Below, piece after piece: positions 9,230-11,882 of a DNA stretch of 11,882 nucleotides. The stretch lies in assembly GCA_014904845.1 (NCBI GenBank), contig MU119800.1, forward strand, positions 6,834 through 18,715. Reading direction: 5' to 3'. This DNA is from Acephala macrosclerotiorum (taxonomy: Eukaryota > Ascomycota > Leotiomycetes > Helotiales > Mollisiaceae). A model generated the notes under the pieces. The model was not told the origin of the DNA, did not search any database, and saw nothing but the letters and a program-made list of their open reading frames with translations. Every line of letters begins with the position of its first letter. Within the stretch, counting starts at the first letter, position 1. The position numbers and the translations under genes are program-made.

Positions 9230-9443
9230 ACGCACTGCGAAGTCTCATATTACTAAAAGAATACTTTTTGAGACTCTCGTTTTTATATTCGATTACTACG
9301 ATCGATTTAATTAATTTGAATTACGTTACTTAGTATATGATTTCAAGAGAAAACTTTTTGAGATTTTTTTTTAGAGTTGTACAATTGTAAAATTGAAATA
9401 AAATAAATTTTCGTATATTATTATTTTAGCGCTTTAAATATAA
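9230..9443 (+). repeat. Array unit 2 (partly mutated)
   Basis: It starts with ACGCACTGCGAAG. CTGCGAAG (9235-9242) is the reverse complement of CTTCGCAG at 9032-9039 in unit 1. Its head (9230-9300) still holds many non-CpG C, and its second half (from about 9361) is mostly A/T. Mutation thus rises within the unit as well as between units. TTGTACAA at +147 is an 8-bp palindrome. Confidence 0.8.
9241..9275. repeat. Two-part hairpin at the head of array unit 2
   Basis: The outer arms AGTCTCA (9241-9247) and TGAGACT (9269-9275) are perfect reverse complements. The inner arms AAAAG (9255-9259) and CTTTT (9264-9268) pair around an AATA loop, leaving a seven-base bulge on the left. In units 3 and 4 the same places read as decayed forms with most pairs of the outer arms lost, so the fold has not been kept by selection there. 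Confidence 0.75.
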
Positions 9444-9649
9444 ACGTACTTTCAATAGAGTTTCATAGTAAAAGAATACTCTCTAGAATTCTCGTTTTTT
9501 ATATTAAGTTATTACGATTGATTCTATTGATTATAAATAGTTATTACGATTATATTTATTAGAAATTTTTTTTTTAAAAATTTTTTTAAAAATTGTACAA
9601 TTATAAAATTAAATTTCGACGTTTTATTATTTTAATACTTTAAACAAAA
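9444..9649 (+). repeat. Array unit 3 (heavily mutated)
   Basis: It aligns with unit 2 through AGTTTCATAGTAAAAGAATAC (9460 onward), ATTACGATTGATT (9511 onward) and TTGTACAATTATAAAATT (9593 onward), and it ends in TAAACAAAAACGCATT. Most changes from unit 2 are C-to-T or G-to-A, with some indels that shorten it to 206 bases. Confidence 0.8.
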
Positions 9650-9861
9650 ACGCATTTCTAATAAGTATTACACTAAAAAAACACTTTTTAGAATTTTTGT
9701 TTTTATATTTAATTATTACGATTAATTTAATCGATTTAAATTATTTTATTTAATATATAATTTCAAAAAAAAAATTTTTAAATTTTTTTTTAAAAATTGC
9801 GCAATTATAAAAATATTAATACTTAAATAAATAAATAAATACTTTAGTACTTAAAAAAAAA
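9650..9861 (+). repeat. Array unit 4 (nearly saturated)
   Basis: Its middle follows unit 2 almost base for base with G and C replaced: TATGATTTCAAGAG at 9336 onward corresponds to TATAATTTCAAAAA at 9756 onward. Row 9721-9780 has only about 3 G+C in 60. At +147 it reads TTGCGCAA where units 2 and 3 read TTGTACAA. An (AAAT)n run at about 9825-9840 is private to this unit. A degraded fifth unit may begin at 9862 (AACGTATT), but I lose the match after about 9905. Confidence 0.8.
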
Positions 9862-9871
9862 ACGTATTTAA

Positions 9872-10722
9872 AAATTTTATAATTATTATTTTTATTAAAT
9901 ACGATTATATTTTATTGATTTACATAATAACGAATTAATAAAATCGTTTATAATTTAAAATATAATAATATTTAAATAAATTTCAATTTATTTTTAAGTT
10001 TTATATTATTTGAATTAATTAATATATTATAATTGTAAACGTAATACGATTGTACGTAAATCGAGATTTTAATATTTTTTATTGAATCGATTATATATTA
10101 ATTTGAAATTACGAAATCGTGAAATTTTTTAATAAATTAATCAAATTATTACATTTGAATATTTCGATTAAATTTGAATGAAATCGCTTATTATAAAAAG
10201 TATTAATATTATATATATATATAAAAATTAATATTAATTTTTAAATCGAACAAATAATTATAATTAAATTTAATATTAATAAATTATTTGAATTACTCGT
10301 TAATATTAATCGTTTTAATATTAAAATATAAAAATAAATATAATATTTTAAAATTTAAAAATTAATCGACGAAAACGAAAATAATAAAAAAAATATTTAT
10401 TAAAAAAAATAATATCGAAAAAAAAAAACGTATAATTATTATTTTAATATTTCTAATATTTTTCGATATTTTCAATATTTTTAAAAATAGAATTTTCGAT
10501 TAATTCGAAAATTATAAATATTGAATTTAAAATTTTTTTTTTGAATTTAATTTGATTAATTAAATATTATAATACGTAATAACGATTAATTTACGATTAA
10601 ATTTCTTTTTAATATTCGATGATAAAATAGTATATTAATAATCGCAATAATATTTTTTTTTAATTTTAATTTACGAATTGAAAAAAATGTTTTTTTTTAA
10701 AAAAAAAATTATTAATATTAAT
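9872..10722. other. Gene-free AT-rich block
   Basis: No gene is visible. The first part may be the decayed end of the array. CpG sites are rather dense at 10040-10130 (ACGTAATACG, GTACG, ATCGAG). ATTAATATT at 10202-10210 pairs with AATATTAAT at 10230-10238 across a TA dinucleotide run, which is likely a composition effect. Nothing else is recognisable. Confidence 0.6.
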
Positions 10723-10920
10723 TTAATTAAATAATTCGAAGTATAATTTTTATTATTTTTAATAATAATTATTTTAATATTTACTTTTTAATTTTACGTT
10801 TATTTTATTTAATTATATAAATAAATAAATATTTTCTTTGAAAAAAAAAAAAAATTATTAATATTAAATTAAAATTTTAATATTTTATAATTTGTTTTCA
10901 AATATATTAATACGTATTAA
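10723..10920 (+). repeat. Dispersed direct repeat, copy B (more mutated)
   Basis: The same orientation as 2628-2835, about 8.09 kb away. The gap-free blocks are 10736-10825 and 10858-10897. Of 15 non-CpG C or G in the matching blocks of copy A, 12 are T or A here, one changed to G, and two are kept. Two of the three CpG sites are intact here, and one (2799-2800) has become TA. The spacing would suit the two ends of an LTR retrotransposon, but the homology covers only about 200 bases and no retroelement gene survives between them, so that remains a guess. Confidence 0.88.
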
Positions 10921-11882
10921 TATTTAATTATATAATATAAAAATTCGTTTTAATAATATTAAATAAAAATAAATACAAATAAATATATAATTAAAAATTT
11001 TATATATATATTTTTTTTATTCGATTTAAATTAGTAATTATTTAAAAATTATAATAATTTTATTTAAATTTTAAATAATAATAATAATACGCGTTATTGA
11101 ATTATTTATTAATAATTTTATATAATAAATATATAATTTAAATATTAAAATATTATAAAATTAATCGAAAATAAATTCGAAATTGTAAATATTTTTAAAA
11201 AAAATTATCAAATTAAAAATCGAAAAAAGTATTAATAAAAATAAAAAAAAATAAAAGATTTTCAATAGTTTTTAAACGTAATAAATAATAAAAAAAATAA
11301 ATTCGAAATAAATTAATAATAAAAAAAATAATAAAAAAATAAAAATAATAATTAAATCGAAAAAATAATAATAATATATAATAATTTAAATCGTGAAAAT
11401 ACAAAAACTTTTTTTTTTTTTTTTGTAATTTGTAAAACGTTTTAAATATTATTATTAAAAAATATAATAAAAATTATATAATATATTTTTATTAGTAATT
11501 TAAATCAAATCGATTTTTTAAAATATAAATTAATAATATTAATTTAATTTAAAATATATAAAAATATAAATTACATTTATAATAAATAATTTTATATAAT
11601 ATTTATATAATATTAATATTGATTTTAAAAAATAAATAAACGTAAAATTAATAATCGTAATAATATTCGTTTTTTTTTTTAATATTACGAGATTACGATT
11701 TAAAATATTAAATATTAATATTTTTCTATATTAATAAAAATAATTTTAATTTTAAATACTTATAAAACGTTCAAATTAAAAAATTTTAATTTGAAATTTA
11801 AATCGATTAATAAATTAAAAATAAATTAAAAATAATATATATTTTTATTAAAATATAAAACAAATATAATAAACGTAAAAAA
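10921..11882. other. Gene-free saturated AT-rich block to the window end
   Basis: No gene or RNA is visible. The minus strand of 11213-11404 is open for 63 codons, but the translation is almost only Phe, Ile, Leu, Tyr and Asn and reflects A-rich DNA, not a protein. T and A runs are common (11410-11423). CpG persists throughout. Confidence 0.7.

Larger units (their letters stand above)
9020..9871 (+). repeat. Tandem array, about 210-bp period, four units plus remnant, decaying left to right
   Basis: An ACGCAC/ACGTAC/ACGCAT/ACGTAT anchor recurs at 9020, 9230, 9444, 9650 and 9862, giving periods of 210, 214, 206 and 212. Three further anchors keep their place within units: an AAAAG hairpin core at +27, +25, +26 and +25; TTACGAT-like sequence at +68, +70 and +68 in units 2 to 4; and TTGTACAATT or TTGCGCAATT at +147, +149 and +147 in units 2 to 4. 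G+C per 60 bases falls from about 28-33 near 9001-9060 and 9181-9240 to 17 (9241), 13 (9481), 9 (9661) and 3 (9721). Most differences of the last unit from the second are C-to-T or G-to-A. No protein is encoded. The function is unknown, and a satellite or the internal repeats of a transposon are both possible. Confidence 0.85.

Noticed and set aside
8938..9240. tRNA gene or tRNA-derived SINE
   Set aside because: No A box or B box is visible, and the hairpins do not form a cloverleaf.
9020..9871. CRISPR array
   Set aside because: The repeat unit is about 210 bp, continuous and diverged, with no short identical repeats separated by unique spacers.
10202..10238. Hairpin around a TA run
   Set aside because: It consists of A and T only. 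Such matches are expected by chance at this composition.
11213..11404. 63-codon open frame on the minus strand
   Set aside because: The same low-complexity Phe/Ile/Leu/Tyr/Asn composition, in saturated A/T sequence. It is not a transmembrane protein in any supportable sense.
1..11882. AT-rich organelle genome with GC clusters
   Set aside because: No organelle gene, tRNA or rRNA appears in nearly 12 kb. The directional C-to-T/G-to-A differences between the two repeat copies fit nuclear RIP better. Not fully excluded.
1..11882. Bisulfite-converted sequence
   Set aside because: Conversion would remove non-CpG C from one strand and leave G at normal frequency. Here G is also depleted, the bias changes strand between blocks, and islands keep plain C.

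Overview
The window is an 11.9 kb stretch of extremely AT-rich, gene-free DNA. I see no credible protein gene, rRNA or tRNA on either strand. The dominant signal is a mutation pattern: nearly all C and G outside CpG has become T and A, while CpG remains scattered through otherwise pure A/T sequence. This is what repeat-induced point mutation (RIP, C-to-T deamination of duplicated DNA) leaves behind, so the best guess is an AT-rich heterochromatic block (dead transposons, pericentromere or subtelomere) of a filamentous ascomycete. The species cannot be named. The RIP reading is supported inside the window by two diverged copies of one ~200 bp sequence (about 2628-2835 and 10723-10920). In 130 gap-free aligned bases they differ at 15 positions, and 14 of these are C-to-T or G-to-A in the same direction.

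Layout. 1-33 is a T homopolymer. 34-2000 is saturated RIP sequence with a strong excess of G over C outside CpG. 2000-2900 is less mutated and holds repeat copy A. 2900-4245 is saturated, contains a long AT-rich hairpin (3151-3193), and shows the opposite strand bias at 3601-3960. 4246-4345 is a small less-mutated island. 4346-6429 is saturated. 6430-6860 is a second, larger island with clustered palindromes, followed at 7012-7143 by five AGTACT sites in inverted and palindromic arrangement. 7146-8937 is saturated.

The most structured part is 8938-9871. It opens abruptly with a GC-rich, hairpin-rich segment (8938-9019). A tandem array of about 210 bp units follows, with anchors at 9020, 9230, 9444 and 9650 and a remnant from 9862. 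The units run from hardly mutated on the left to fully saturated on the right. A hairpin core recurs at the same place in each unit. 9872-11882 is again saturated and holds repeat copy B.

There are no genes to form a pathway. The interest lies in the mutational record: CpG sparing, a decay gradient along a tandem array, strand-polarised blocks, and surviving palindromes. Counts are by eye from the printed sequence. No search, alignment program or folding program was run.
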